NCBI RefSeq assembly: GCF_032854445.1
Contig: NC_088295.1
Span: 5,830,501 to 5,894,500 of the forward strand
Direction: 5' to 3'
From: Liolophura sinensis
Lineage: Eukaryota > Mollusca > Polyplacophora > Chitonida > Chitonidae
Length of the DNA stretch: 64,000 bases
The notes under the pieces were generated by a model. It saw nothing but the letters and a program-made list of their open reading frames with translations, was not told the origin of the DNA and did not search any database. The translations under genes and the position numbers were made by a program. This document shows, piece after piece, positions 1-11,242 of the stretch. How positions within the stretch are numbered: position 1 is the first letter of the stretch; every line of letters starts with the position of its first letter.

Positions 1-3
1 CCG

Positions 4-345
4 TTGAGTGAGTGAGTGCTTGGGGTTTAACGTCGTACTCAACAATTTTTCAGTCATATGACGACGAAGGAATCTTTAGGGTGCATGTACGTGTAACGTG
101 CCTCCTTGTAGCAGGACGGATTTCCACCGCTCTTTTATTTAGTGCTGCTTCACTGAGACGACTTACCGAAGGCAAGTAAGCTGCCCCGCCCGAGCCATTA
201 TACTGATATGGGTCAACCAGTCATTGCACTATCCCCTTCATGCTGAACGCCAAGCGAGGAAGTTACAACTTCCTCTTTTAAAGTCTTAGGTGTGACTCGA
301 TCATGGATTGATCCTGGATCTACCGGCCCCGAAGCGGTCTGTCCG
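4..345 (-). mobile_element. tRNA-derived SINE, family 1, copy 1 (5'-truncated)
   Basis: On the minus strand this matches the copy at 40956-41296 over most of its length. Shared blocks are a tRNA-like B-box area (near 297-335), the central block around 185-260, and a 3' end running into a short ACTC tail (here read as gtgagtgagtg at 7-17). Relative to the other copy it carries about 45 extra bases at 70-115, so either this copy gained an insertion or the other lost a segment. The A-box part of the head is missing. Confidence 0.8.
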
Positions 346-2206
346 TTGATATTTTCTCGCTGCTAAGTTGATTGAAATAACGCTGCATTGCCTCAAAGGG
401 CAAATTTGGTTATAATGACATCTATAAAGGCCTCGCTGGCTCGTTCAGCAAAAGCGTCACTCTCTGTGGTAGATCGGTAAATTAAAAGTATACAAGAGTG
501 CTCAACTCCAGCTCATACTTCATTGGCTATGACTTTATGTTAGGAACTGTGTCACGAACCTGGTAGTAGTTTTCCAAAACACCGGGATGACATGACACCC
601 CATCTAGTCTTGACAAATACCTGATCTGACACTGAGTCGAGTACCTCATTGATTTATTTCTTTATGTGTATTTGTTGGGTATTTAACACAGGAATTTTTC
701 ATATACACGATAAGCGATCAGGTTAATGTATGGAAGAAATCGGATTACCTAGAGTAAACCAACTGTCTAGGTACGTGACATACCTTGTGCCTTAAAACAA
801 AAGCCGAAACTGCAACAGATGGATTCAAACACGAGACTCAGAAAGCCAGTACTTTAACTATTTGAGCCGGCGAGACCCTAAAATGGTCCTGATAATATAC
901 TGTAGAGCTCAACGCTATAAATATCCAGGAGATATTTAGCCATTGTCAGAACATAGCTGTGAAGCCAGTATTGTTACATACTTGTAGTCATTGTCACTGA
1001 AACCCCATAGATACTTTGATGAAGACAGCACAGTTCTTTGAAATATATTATTATTGTAATGAAGACTGATCTAGTACTGTTAAGAAACGTTCTGATTCTG
1101 GAATGAAGTCAGTAGGCCTATTGTTCAAATGGGTAACCATAGTCACATATAGACCGCTGTGACATTGTAGTCACTGCTGATGCAAGTTTGTGACCATTAT
1201 CAGAAAGATGGCTATGACGTTGATGTAAAGTTGAGAATATTGCAAACTTGTAACTATTGCAAGAACAACCTTTCTTTTACTAGGTAAAAAAAATGATTTA
1301 GTATTAATTTGTAGCTTGTTCGCCCTGGTCATCAATGAAATTAACTTGTAAGACATAAGATGAGTGATATTTATAGAGTATATAGGGATAAATATAATTT
1401 GCAACATATCATGGTATCGATTAGTTTCTAAGTAAATTCAGCTTGAAAGACTCTTGCCTGATTGCTAAACAACTGTCATTTAACGTATAAATAGCGACGG
1501 TCAAGGTAAAGATGCAAATCAATAATTAAATGCAGCCGGGAACATGATGTCAGTATACTGGACAGGAAAATGATCTCAAGATCATAGTTTCCATGCACCA
1601 GTAACATTTAAATTCAGTTAAAATAGATTAGTGCAGATGTACCCAGCCTAATCCGCCCAGGAAAGTACCATTGCAATCTGCGCAGTGATGTTCACTCTAT
1701 ATAATGGTGTAGTCGGGTTAATGGAAAAGGCATATCATGAGGTCTGCTGCCACTCACAAACTGTACTTTCCCCAAAACTGCCACTGGCTTTGGTAACTGG
1801 AATAAAGCCATGTTGAGCAAACAATATTTCTTATTTATCTGTTCAAGACAGATTTGTGACAAGAGATTACATTAGATGTAGGTCAGACTCTCACTGGCTC
1901 AATCATGTAAGGTGTTTGTCATCGATGCGGCTCAAAAACTCTTAAACTGTAAGATCTAATGGTACCTGGCAAAGTGCTACGATTTAATCCGGGCGATGCA
2001 CAGTTCCCCCAGACATATATTTATACATAGGAATTATAAAATATTCATGTATCTTACTATATGTATCTGGTATCCTGGCCCTGGTTTACTATTTACACAA
2101 CGCCATGAATTTGGAAATGGCTCAGACTTAAACGGGTTTAGTCCACGTTGGTTGATTTAGGTAAAATTTTGTGATTGCAAACTTTAAAAATTTTCATTTT
2201 ATAATG
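346..2206. other. Non-coding, no recognised gene
   Basis: AT-rich sequence with no reading frame resembling a known family. It was inspected for the missing TM1 exon of the opsin whose TM2 exon lies at 2872, and no convincing TM1 coding segment with a GN motif and splice donor was seen. Confidence 0.5.
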
Positions 2207-2234
2207 ATTACCTAGATTATAAGATCTAGGTAAT
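2207..2234. repeat. Perfect 11 bp inverted repeat (hairpin)
   Basis: The arms attacctagat (2207-2217) and atctaggtaat (2224-2234) are exact reverse complements around a 6-base loop. It lies about 50 bases before the 67 bp array. No terminator function is expected in an animal genome; it may only be a small palindrome. Confidence 0.6.
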
Positions 2235-2280
2235 GACAGTAAAGTTTTATAGAAGAAATATTTCTTATCTATAGAATTTA

Positions 2281-2871
2281 CGTACCACAGCTATCATTCT
2301 CATCATTATCTTTATGTTTCTTATCTTTCCCCAGACACCCGAATTTGCTTACCACAGCCAACATTCTCGTCACTAACTTGGTGTTTTTTATCTCTCCCTA
2401 GACACCGGAGTTTGCGAACCACAGCTAATATCCTCACCAGTAACCCGGTGTTTCTTATCTCTCCCCGGACACCGGAGTTTGCGGATCACAGCTAACATTC
2501 TCGTCACTAATTTGGTGTTTCTTATCTCTCCCCGACACCGGAGTTTGCGGACCACAGCTAACATTTTGGTCACTAATTTGGTGTTTTTTAATCTCTCCTT
2601 AGACGCCGGAGTTTGCGGATCACAGCTAACATTCTCGTCACTAATTTGGTGTTTCTTATCTCTCCCTAGACACCGGAGTTTGCGGATCACAGCAAACATT
2701 CTCGTCACTAATTTGGTGTTTCTTATCTCTCCTCAAACACCGAAGTTTGCGGAACCACAGCTGACACTCTCGTCACCAACTTGGTGTTTCTTATCTCTCC
2801 CCAGGCACCGAAGTTTGCGGACCGCAGCCAACATTCTCGTCACTAATTTGGTGTTTCTTATCTTTCCCCAG
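2281..2871 (+). repeat. 67 bp tandem array of opsin splice acceptor plus exon start
   Basis: About nine units of 66-68 bp. Each contains a pyrimidine tract, an AG position, and a copy of the first roughly 45-50 bases of the real opsin exon at 2872. Exon-like starts fall at 2335, 2402, 2469, 2535, 2603, 2670, 2737, 2805 and 2872. The AG is intact at 2335, 2402, 2603, 2670, 2805 and 2872, and broken at 2469, 2535 and 2737. Similarity to the exon ends near 2915. An open frame across the array (2479-2913) is a by-product of the repeated exon start, not a separate gene. Confidence 0.9.
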
Positions 2872-3005
2872 ACACCGGAGTTTGCGGACCACAGCCAACA
2901 TTCTCATTATTAACCTGGCAGTAGCCGACTTAGTGATGGCCATCCTGGTGGTCTTCATGCACTCAATCTCGGCGTTGACTGGCCGTTGGCTCTTCGGAGG
3001 AACAG
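2872..3005 (+). CDS. Rhabdomeric-type opsin, internal exon (TM2 to start of TM3)
   Basis: Opsins are retinal-binding GPCRs of photoreceptor membranes; r-type opsins signal through Gq and phospholipase C. This exon encodes the end of intracellular loop 1 (SLRTTANIL), TM2 with the NLAVADLVM motif (the conserved Asp of TM2), extracellular loop 1 with W-L-F-G, and the residues just before the conserved TM3 cysteine. The acceptor is ttccccag before 2872 and the donor is CAG/gtgag at 3005/3006. The first base completes a codon from an upstream exon, and the last base pairs with GT at 11243 to make Gly. The join reads G-T-G-C-M-V-Y, the expected start of TM3, so the two exons belong together. The upstream exon with the N-terminus and TM1 was not found. 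Several duplicated acceptors lie just upstream, so the exact 5' boundary used in vivo is inferred. Confidence 0.88.
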
Positions 3006-3449
3006 GTGAGTTTAGGCTGAGGCAACTCAGTTCAGTTCTGTGGCCCCTTCAACTTTTACTTATATCTTGATACAAAAGACCAGATGCCCTCACTTGATGG
3101 AGAATTGACCGTCTCTCTTACCTCATACACGCTTTTCCACATCTCAGTTGTAGTTAAAACCCTGATACGTGTGTGTGATTTCCCCAAATCACACTTAACT
3201 TCAATGATAGAATCGTGACAAACTTAGCAGCGTGTTGTGAAGATGGTATCCCTGGTTAATATCTATGTTACACCTTGCTTAGTCGATGAGAACTTTTCTA
3301 GAAATTCAGCGAACCGCTTTCACTGTTGTTTTTTTAAAGCAGTAACATAGCGCGTTTGCTAGCCTAATTTCGACGTATCATTGAACGATATTAGTCGACT
3401 TCCGTTGTATTCTCACTAGAGCCACGGTGCTCCTCCCTCCTCTCGGCGC

Positions 3450-4740
3450 TTAGGCTGTGTGATGAAGTCACTCCTCTGTGTTTAGCTGTGTGATACCCTG
3501 TGTGATGAGATCACTCCTCTGTGTTTAGCTCTATGATAGCCCGTGTGATGAGATCACTCCTCTGTGTTTAGCTGTATGATAGCCTGTGTGATGAGATCAC
3601 TCCTCTGTGTTTAACTGTATGATAGCCTGTGTGATGAGGTCACTCCTCTGTGTTTAACTGTATGATAGCCTGTGTGATGAGGTAACTCCTCTGTGTTTAG
3701 CTGTATGATAGCCTGTGTGATGAGACCACTCCTCTGTGTTTAGCCGTATGATAGCCTGTGTGATGAGATCACTCCTCTGTGTTTAGCTGTATGATAGCCT
3801 GTGTGATGAGACCACTCCTCTGTGTTTAGCTGTGTTTAGCTGTATGATAGCCTGTGTGATGAGACCACTCCTCTGTGTTTAGCTGTATGATAGCCTGTGT
3901 GATGAGGTCACTCCTCTGTGTTTAGCTGTATGATAGCCTATGTGATGAGACCACTCCTCTGTGTTTAGCCGTATGATAACCTGTGTGATGAGGTCACTCC
4001 TCTGTGTTTAGCTGTATGATAGCCTATGTGATGAGATCACTCCTCTGTGTTTAGCTGTATGATAGCCTGTGTGATGAGATCACTCCTCTGTGTTTAGCCG
4101 TCTGATAACCTGTGTGATGAGGTCACTCCTCTGTGTTTAGCTCTATGATAGCCTGTGTTCTGTGGCCTCTCCCGCCCCCACCTGTGTTTAGCTGTATGAT
4201 AGCCTTTGTGATGAGGTCACTTCTCTGTGTTTAGCTGTGTGATAGCCTGTGTGATGAGAACACTCCTCTGTGTTTAGCTCTATGATAGCCTGTGTTCTGT
4301 GGCCTCTGCCGCCCCCACCTGTGTTTAGCTGTATGATAGTCTGTGTGATGAGGTCACTCCTCTGTGTTTAGCTGTGTGATAGCCTGTGTGATGAGAACTC
4401 TCCTCTGTGTTTAGCTGTATGATAGCCTGTGTGATGAGGTCACGCCTCTGTGTTTAGCTCTATGGTAGTCTATGTGATGAGATCACTCCTATGTGTTTAG
4501 CTGTATGATAGCCTGTGTGATGAGATCACTCCTCTGTGTTTAGCTCTATGATAGCCTGTGTTCTGTGGCCTCTCCCGCGCCCACCTGTGTTTAGCTGTAT
4601 GATAGCCTGTGTGATGAGGTCACTCCTCTGTGTTTAGCTGTGTGATAGCCTGTGTTCTGTGGACTCCCCCCCCCCCCACCTGTGTTTCGCTGTATGATAG
4701 CCTGTGTTCTATGGTATTTTGTCAGTGTTTTGGTCGTACT
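3450..4740 (+). repeat. 43 bp minisatellite, opsin intron, homogeneous block
   Basis: About 29 units containing tgatagcctgtgtgatgag and ctcctctgtgtttagctg. Most units are near-identical, so amplification was recent. A variant with a C-rich segment (gcccccacctgtg) recurs at about 4165, 4310, 4580 and 4665, so variants are themselves dispersed in the array. A run of C lies near 4668-4678. Confidence 0.92.
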
Positions 4741-7640
4741 ATAGTCTGTGTTCTCTTGTCCCCTCTCGGTTTCTTGTCTGTATGATAGCCTGTGTAGTGT
4801 GGTCTCCTTTCAGTGCTTTGGTGGTATAATAGCCTATGTTCTGTGGTTTCTTCTTAGTGTTTTGGCAGTAGAAGAGCTTGTGTTTTGTGGTCTCCTCTCT
4901 GTGCGTTGAGTGTGTGGTATCCTGATGTATGTGGCCTTCCCTCTGTGTTTGGCTGTTTTATGACCTGTGTTCTGTGTTCTCCTCTCATCATTTTGGCAGC
5001 ATAATCACTTGCTGGTATGATAGCAAGCTATCCTACTATGCTATGTATGATAGCCTATGTTCTGTGGTTTCCTCTTAGTGTTTTGGCAGTAAGATAGCCT
5101 GTGTGCTGTGTTCTCTTCTCAGACCTTTGACAGTAGGATAGCCTGTGTACTGTGTTCTCTTCTCTGACCTTTGGCATTAGGATAGTCTGTGTTCTGTGAT
5201 CTCTTCTCTGACCTTTGGCGGTAGGATAGCCTGTGTTCTATGCCCTCTTCTCTGACCTTTGGCAGTAGGATAGCCTGTGTTCTGTGATCTCTTCTCTGAC
5301 CTTTGGCGGTAGGATAGCCTGTGTGCTGTGTTCTCTTCTCTGACCTTTGGCATTAGGATAGCCTGTGTATTGTGATCTCTTCTCTGACCTTTGGCGGTAG
5401 GATAGCCTGTGTTCTATGCCCTCTTCTCTGACCTTTGGCAGTAGGATAGCCTGTGTTCTATGTTCTCTTCTCTGACCTTTGGCAGTAAGATAGCCTGTGT
5501 TCTGTGATCTCTTCTCGGAGCTTTGGTCTGTGTTCTGTGTTCTCCTCTCATCATTTTGGCAGCATAATGACTTGGTGGTATGTTAGCCTTTGTTCTGTGG
5601 TTCCTTCCTAGCGTTTTGGCAGTAGGATAGCTTGTGTTCTGTGTTCTCCTCTTCATTGTTTTAGCAGCATGATATTCTATGTTCTGTATTCTCCTCTCAT
5701 AATTTTAGCATAATAATTGATAGATTGTGTGCTGAAGTCGCTCCTCTGTTTAGCTGTATGATAAGCTGTGTTCTGTAGCCTCACTCTCCCTCCCCCACCT
5801 GTTTTTCGCTGTTTTATAGCTTGTGCTTTGTGGTCTCCTCTCATCATGTGACGGAATGTGTTCTGTGGTCTGTTCTCTGTGTCTGGTTGTTTGACAGACT
5901 GTGTTCTGTGGTCTCTTGTCATCATTTTAGCAGCATGTTCTCTGTGGTCTGTTCTCTGTGTTTGGCTGTTTGATAGCCTGTGCTTTCCTCCCATGATTTT
6001 AGCAGCATTCTAGCCTGTGCTCTGTGGTCTCCTATCAACACTTTGGCAACATGATAGACTGTGTTCTGTGGTCTCTCCTCAGTGTTGTGGCAACATGGTA
6101 GCCTGTGCTTTGTGGTCTCCTGTCCGTGTTTTTGGCAGCTTAATAGACTGTGCTTTGTGGTCTCCTGTTTGTGTTTTTGGCAGCTTAATACTCTGTGGTT
6201 TGTGGTCCCTTCTCATCATTTTTGCAGGATGATAACCTGTGCTATGTGGTCTTCTCTCGTCATTTTGGCATCATGACAGACTGTGTTCTGTGGTCTCCTC
6301 TCATCATTTTAGAAGCATGAGAGATTGTGTGGTTCTCCAGTCTCCTCTCAGTGCCTTGGCGGTATGATAGCCTGTGGTCTGTCGTCTTTTGTCAGTATTT
6401 TGGCTGTATGATAACCTATGTTGTTCGGGCTCTTGTCAGTGTTTTGGCTGTATGAAAACTTGTGTTCTGTCATCTCCTTGTGCTTTGACTGTATGATAGC
6501 CTGTGTTGTGTGGTCTGCCCTTGGTGTTTGGCTATTTGATATGTGTTCGATGGTCTCTTGTCATCATTTTAGCCGCATGTGTTCTGTGGTCTCTTCTCTG
6601 TGTTTGGCTGTATGATAGCATGTGATGTTCGGTCTCTTGTCAGTGTTTTGGCGGTATGATAGCCTGTGGTCTGTCGTCTTTTGTCAGTATTTTGGCTGTA
6701 TGATAACCTATGTTGTTCGGGCTCTTGTCAGTGTTTTGGCTGTATGAAAACTTGTGTTCTGTCATCTCTTCTGTGTGCTTTGGCTGTATGATAGCCTGTG
6801 CTCTGTGGTCTGCCCTCGGTGTTTGGCTGTTTGATATGTGTTCGGTGGTCTCTTTTCATCATTTTAGCAGCATGTGTTCTGTGGTCTCTTCTTTGTGTTT
6901 GGCTGTTTGATAGCCTGCGTTTTCCTCCCATGATTTTAGCAGCATTCTAGCCTGAGCTCTGTGGTCTCCCCTCGGTGTTTTGGCAACATGATAAACTGTG
7001 TTCTGTGGTCTCCTCTCAGTGTCGTTGCAGCATGATAGCCTGTGGTCTGTGTTTTCCTGTCGGTGTTTTGGCTGCTTAATAGACAGGGTTTTGTGGTCCC
7101 TTCTCATCATATTGACAGGATGATATCCTGTGGTCTGTGGTCTCCCCTCATCATTTTAGCAACATGATAGACTGTGTGATGTGGTCTCCTCTCAGTGTTG
7201 TGGCAACATGATAGCCTATGGTCTGTGTTTTCCCGTCGGTGTTTTGGCAGCTTAATAAACAGTGTTTTGTGGTCCCTTCTCATCATTTTGGCTGGATGAT
7301 ATCCTTGGTGTTTTGGCAACATGATAGATTGTGCTCTGTGGTCTCTCCTTTGTGTTTTGGCAGCATGATAGCCTGTGCTCTGTGGTCTCTCCTCTGTGTT
7401 TTGGCAGCATGATAGACTGTACTCTGTGGTCTCCCCTTTGTGTTTTGGCAGCATGGTAGCATGTGCTTTGTGGTCTCCCCTCTGTGTTTTGGCAGCATGA
7501 TAGACTGCGCTCTGTGGTCTCCCCTCTGTGTATTGTCAGCATGATAGCCTGTGCTCTGTGGTCTCCCCTCTGTGTTTGGCTGTATGATAGCCTGTGCTCT
7601 GTGGTCTCCCCTCTGTGTATGGCTGTATGCTAGCAGCCAG
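4741..7640 (+). repeat. Diverged 44 bp minisatellite, same family
   Basis: Units read approximately tgatagcctgtgttctgtgg followed by tctcctctc and ttttggcagca. They share the tgatagcctgtgt core with the block to the left and grade into it. Subfamilies form runs, for example cctttggcagtaggatag at 5130-5500 and ttttggcagcatgatag at 7330-7550. A segment of about 290 bp (6360-6530) recurs at 6650-6820, a higher-order duplication. Every open frame here on either strand follows the repeat periodicity and is not considered a gene. Confidence 0.9.
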
Positions 7641-7644
7641 CTGA

Positions 7645-8095
7645 AGTCAGCCACTAGTTACCTATTCCCGGTTCCTTATTCTAAAACAGGTGAGGCTCCA
7701 GAGGATGCACTCGCATGTCGACCATTCACTTATGGAACAGTAAAAGCCGTCTGCCCATTTCCGCTTGACAGCCATCTTTTCATAGAAGCAAAGTTAAATA
7801 TACAATATTGTTCACCGGTTACACCAGTCAATTAGTTTCAGAAATGACTGAGAATTATGTCCAAAAGTATAGCTTAAAGCGGTCTAATATGATCTTAATA
7901 TACAGACTGTAAATGGCTCTGATGTCACAATCACAATTTCTGAAACTTTCAAAAGACATTTTGCACTTGAGGCTTTTAACATGTCAGTGCTACGCTTAGT
8001 CATCTTGTTCATATTTTTTTCTCCTACGGTAATGCTTGTCAACGTCTAATGAGTGAAATATTCTTGAGTAATTCAATAAAATCCTGTCCATGTAG
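7645..8095. other. Unique intronic sequence
   Basis: No repeat unit or coding signal was recognised between the 44 bp array and the 350 bp array. An ORF at 7551-7835 begins inside the satellite and has no recognisable domain. Confidence 0.5.
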
Positions 8096-8099
8096 ACCC

Positions 8100-10490
8100 C
8101 GAGAAGATCCTCATATACAGAAAATGCCGGAAGTAGTTCCTTTTGTGCGACTCTAAATGGCTATTAAATCTGTTCTAAGGCCCTATGTCGTCCACACCAA
8201 TCCAATGTAAGATCAATAAAATCTTCCTTGTTCTACAAAGACCCCTAAATGATCAAGTAAAACAGTAAAACATTAACGTCGCACATGTGTAATGAAAATA
8301 GCTCTGGTGACAAAACTTCCATTTGTGCCGCTTCGGAAAGACACCAGAAGGATTCAATAATACACGAATTTTATTGGGTAAAAATAGGTTTTTCATGTTC
8401 TCCATGACCCTTAATTACGGCCACCCATCTTTATCGTCTTATCCGTACCTGTGGAGATATGTTTGTGTAACTCCATTAATTTCAGTTGTGCCGCTCTCAA
8501 TGGCTACTAAATCGGTTCAAAAGTCCTGTGTCGTGGACACCAGTCCAACTTAAGGCCAATAAAATGGGATCTTTCTGTCTGTATAGACCCCCAAATCACA
8601 GTAACAACAAAAGATTGAACTCAATGAAAATGGTTCTTGTGACAAAACCGCCTTTTGTGTCGCTCTGGAAAGACATTGTGCAAATTTTCAGTGGATAAAT
8701 ATGGGGCCTTCATGTCAAATGGCTATTAAATGTGTTTAAAGTTCCTCTGTCGTGCACACAAGACCAAACAGGTGCCAATAAAATGGGATCTTCCTATCTG
8801 TGAAGATCCAGAAGTTACATACATCAAAAGGATAACGTCTAATATGTGTAATGTAAATGGTTCTTGTGACAAAACCGCCATTTGTGCCGCTCTGGAAAGA
8901 CCTTGTGCACTTAGAAGGTTCAATATGTGGAAGTTTTATACAGTTTTCATAGGGTAAATTTGGTCTTCTTGTTCTCTATGACCCTTACTAGGGAAACCCA
9001 TAATGATCGACATATCCATCCTTGTGAAGAAATGGCTATGGAATCGCATTAGTTTCTTTTGTGCCGCACATTTTCTTTCTAAGGTGGCACAAATGGCGCT
9101 TTTGTAACCAGAGCCATTTACATTTTACATAATAGACGTGAATTTTTACTGTATATCTGGATTATTTTGGGGTGTGTACACACAGGAAAGCCCCGGTTTA
9201 TTGACGTAATCTTGATCTGGAGTGCACCACAGAGGACCTTTGAAGAGAACTGATAGCGCTCTAAACTGGCACAAAAAACTAATGTGATTCCAAAGCGATT
9301 TATTTACAGTAATTTATAGGACCATAAAGGTGAGTAGCCCTAATCAAGGGTCATTGAGAACAGGAAAATCCCGTATTTACCCAATAAAATCTGGATGGAT
9401 CGTGCATATATTGAATATTTTTGGTACAAAATGTCTTTCTAGGGTGGCACAAATTGCTGTTTTGTCACCAGAACCATTTAAATTGTACATATTAGACTAG
9501 ATTCTTTTGCAGTAAATATGGATCAATTTGGGGTCTATAAGGGCAAGGAGACCCCATTTTATTGCCCTCAAGCTGGACAGGACCTTTGAAGAGATCTAAT
9601 AGCACTTTAGAGCAGCACAAAAGAAACCAATGTGACTATAGCTGTTTCTTCAAAGGTATGCATAGAACGATCAGGAAGGGAGGCCCTATTTAAGGCTCAC
9701 AGACAACATGAAGACGCCATATTTACCTAATATTAATTGGAAAGAATGTCATATATTGAACCTTTTTGGAGTCTATGTTCTCCTAGAGCGTCACAAATAT
9801 TGCTTTTGCCGACCAGAACCATACACATTGCAGATATTAGACATTAAGGCTTTACTGTGTATCTGGGTCATTTTGGGGTCTATTCAGACAGGAATTAGAC
9901 AGGACCTAACCTTTAACTGGCATGCACCGCAGAGAACTTCTGAAGAGATTTACTAGCACATTAGAGCAGCCTAAAGAATCTTATGTGATTCTAACTCCAT
10001 TTCTCCAGAGGTATTCATAGCACGATCAAAATGGACCGCATTAATTGGGGATTATAAAGAACATGAAGACCTCATAGTTACCCAATTAAAGCTGGATAGA
10101 TCGTTCATTCTTTCAATCTTTCTGGTACACAGGGTCTTTCTGGAGCGGCATAAAGGGCGGTTTTGTCACCAGACTTATTTAAATAATACTTATTAGATTT
10201 TAAAGTTTTACTCTATATCTAGGTCATTTTGGGGTCTATTTAGACAGGAATACCTTATTTTATTGATGTGAACTTGGCTAGTGTGCTCGAAAGAAACCAG
10301 TGCCACTCCATACCGATTTCTTCACAGGATCGAGATGGGTGACCCTAATTGGGCCTCACAGAGAACATGACGACCCAATATATTTACCCACTAAATCTGG
10401 ATGCAAGGCTCACATATTTAACCTCTCAGGACATATTTCTAGAGCAGCACAAATGCTGGTCCTGTCACCAGTGTCATTTACATTATACTA
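8100..10490. repeat. Array of about 350 bp units with an internal orientation switch
   Basis: A core reading gtgacaaaaccgccatttgt followed by gccgctctggaaagac occurs on the + strand near 8310-8345, 8640-8675 and 8865-8900. Its reverse complement (gtctttctagggtggcac followed by gttttgtcacc) occurs near 9073-9110, 9431-9470, 9770-9810, 10131-10170 and 10436-10470. Spacings are roughly 335, 225 and then 358, 340, 360 and 305 bases. Orientation flips near 9065-9075, so the halves are arranged head to head. No protein is recognisable in any frame. Confidence 0.85.
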
Positions 10491-10498
10491 TTATAATC

Positions 10499-10814
10499 AA
10501 ATCCTTTGCTGTATATGTGGGACAAATACACAAACAGACAAACAGAGGTACGGGCGGTCCAACTGACTGACAGACAGATAGATGGATGGAACAAGGTTGA
10601 ATGGGGTGACTTATTCCACTCCACAAAATGTGTACAGAAGTATAACGAACATGTTTTCAAATCCTTTGCTGTATATGTGGGACAAATACACAAACATACA
10701 AACAGAGGTACGGGCGGTCCAACTGACTGACAGACAGATAGATGGATGGAACAAGGTTGAATGGGGTGACTTGTACCACTCCACAAAATGTGTACAGAAG
10801 TATAACGAACATGT
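10499..10814 (+). repeat. 158 bp tandem duplication
   Basis: Two nearly identical copies start at 10499 and 10657 (aaatcctttgctgtatatgt). Each contains short direct sub-repeats (acaaacagacaaacagag, gactgacagacagatagatg). Open frames across it on both strands are repeat shadows. Confidence 0.9.
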
Positions 10815-10924
10815 TCTGAATAAACAAATATGTAGCAGTAAGCCATGGTCCAGTTCTGGAGCCCCGGCTACAATAAGGAATCGGGAATAAGTAACCAGTC
10901 GTAAACTTCCGCTTCATTATGCTT

Positions 10925-11053
10925 GCCTGTGTTGTGTGGTTTTCTCACACCATTTTAGGAGCATGATGGCCTCTGTTCTGTGATCTCCTCTCAAAATTTT
11001 GGCAGTGTGACAGCCTGTGCTCTGTGGTCGCCTCTCAGTGTTTTGGCAGAATG
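10925..11053 (+). repeat. Outlying block of the 44 bp intron satellite
   Basis: About three diverged units (gcctgtgttgtgtgg, ttttggcagtgtgacagcct, ttttggcagaatgg) match the family at 4741-7640 but lie near the 3' end of the same intron, beyond the 350 bp array. Confidence 0.8.
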
Positions 11054-11242
11054 GACAGTCAGAAAAAATCTTCGTAACGTCAGACACACTGAGACGTGTT
11101 CAAAATCATAAAAATCATTCGTAAAACCTAAATATGGATCACAGACGTTTTTCAAAATAGCTTTAAGGCTTAAAGTTTGTTTAAAAGATGCTGAAAAATT
11201 TTTCTGACTGTTTCTCGATAATTTTCCGGTTTCTGCCCACAG

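Larger units (their letters stand above)
3006..11242 (+). other. 8.2 kb opsin intron (phase 1) filled with satellites
   Basis: The intron runs from gtgag at 3006 to a pyrimidine-rich acceptor ending cccacag at 11242. The reading frame joins correctly across it. Its content is almost entirely repeats: the 43-44 bp family (3450-7640 and 10925-11053), a two-orientation array of about 350 bp units (8100-10490) and a 158 bp direct duplication. Two stretches look unique: 3011-3445 and 7645-8095. Confidence 0.85.

Noticed and set aside
2479-2913. 144-residue open frame on + before the opsin exon
   Set aside because: It is made of repeated copies of the opsin exon start and acceptor, hopping between frames; not an independent gene.
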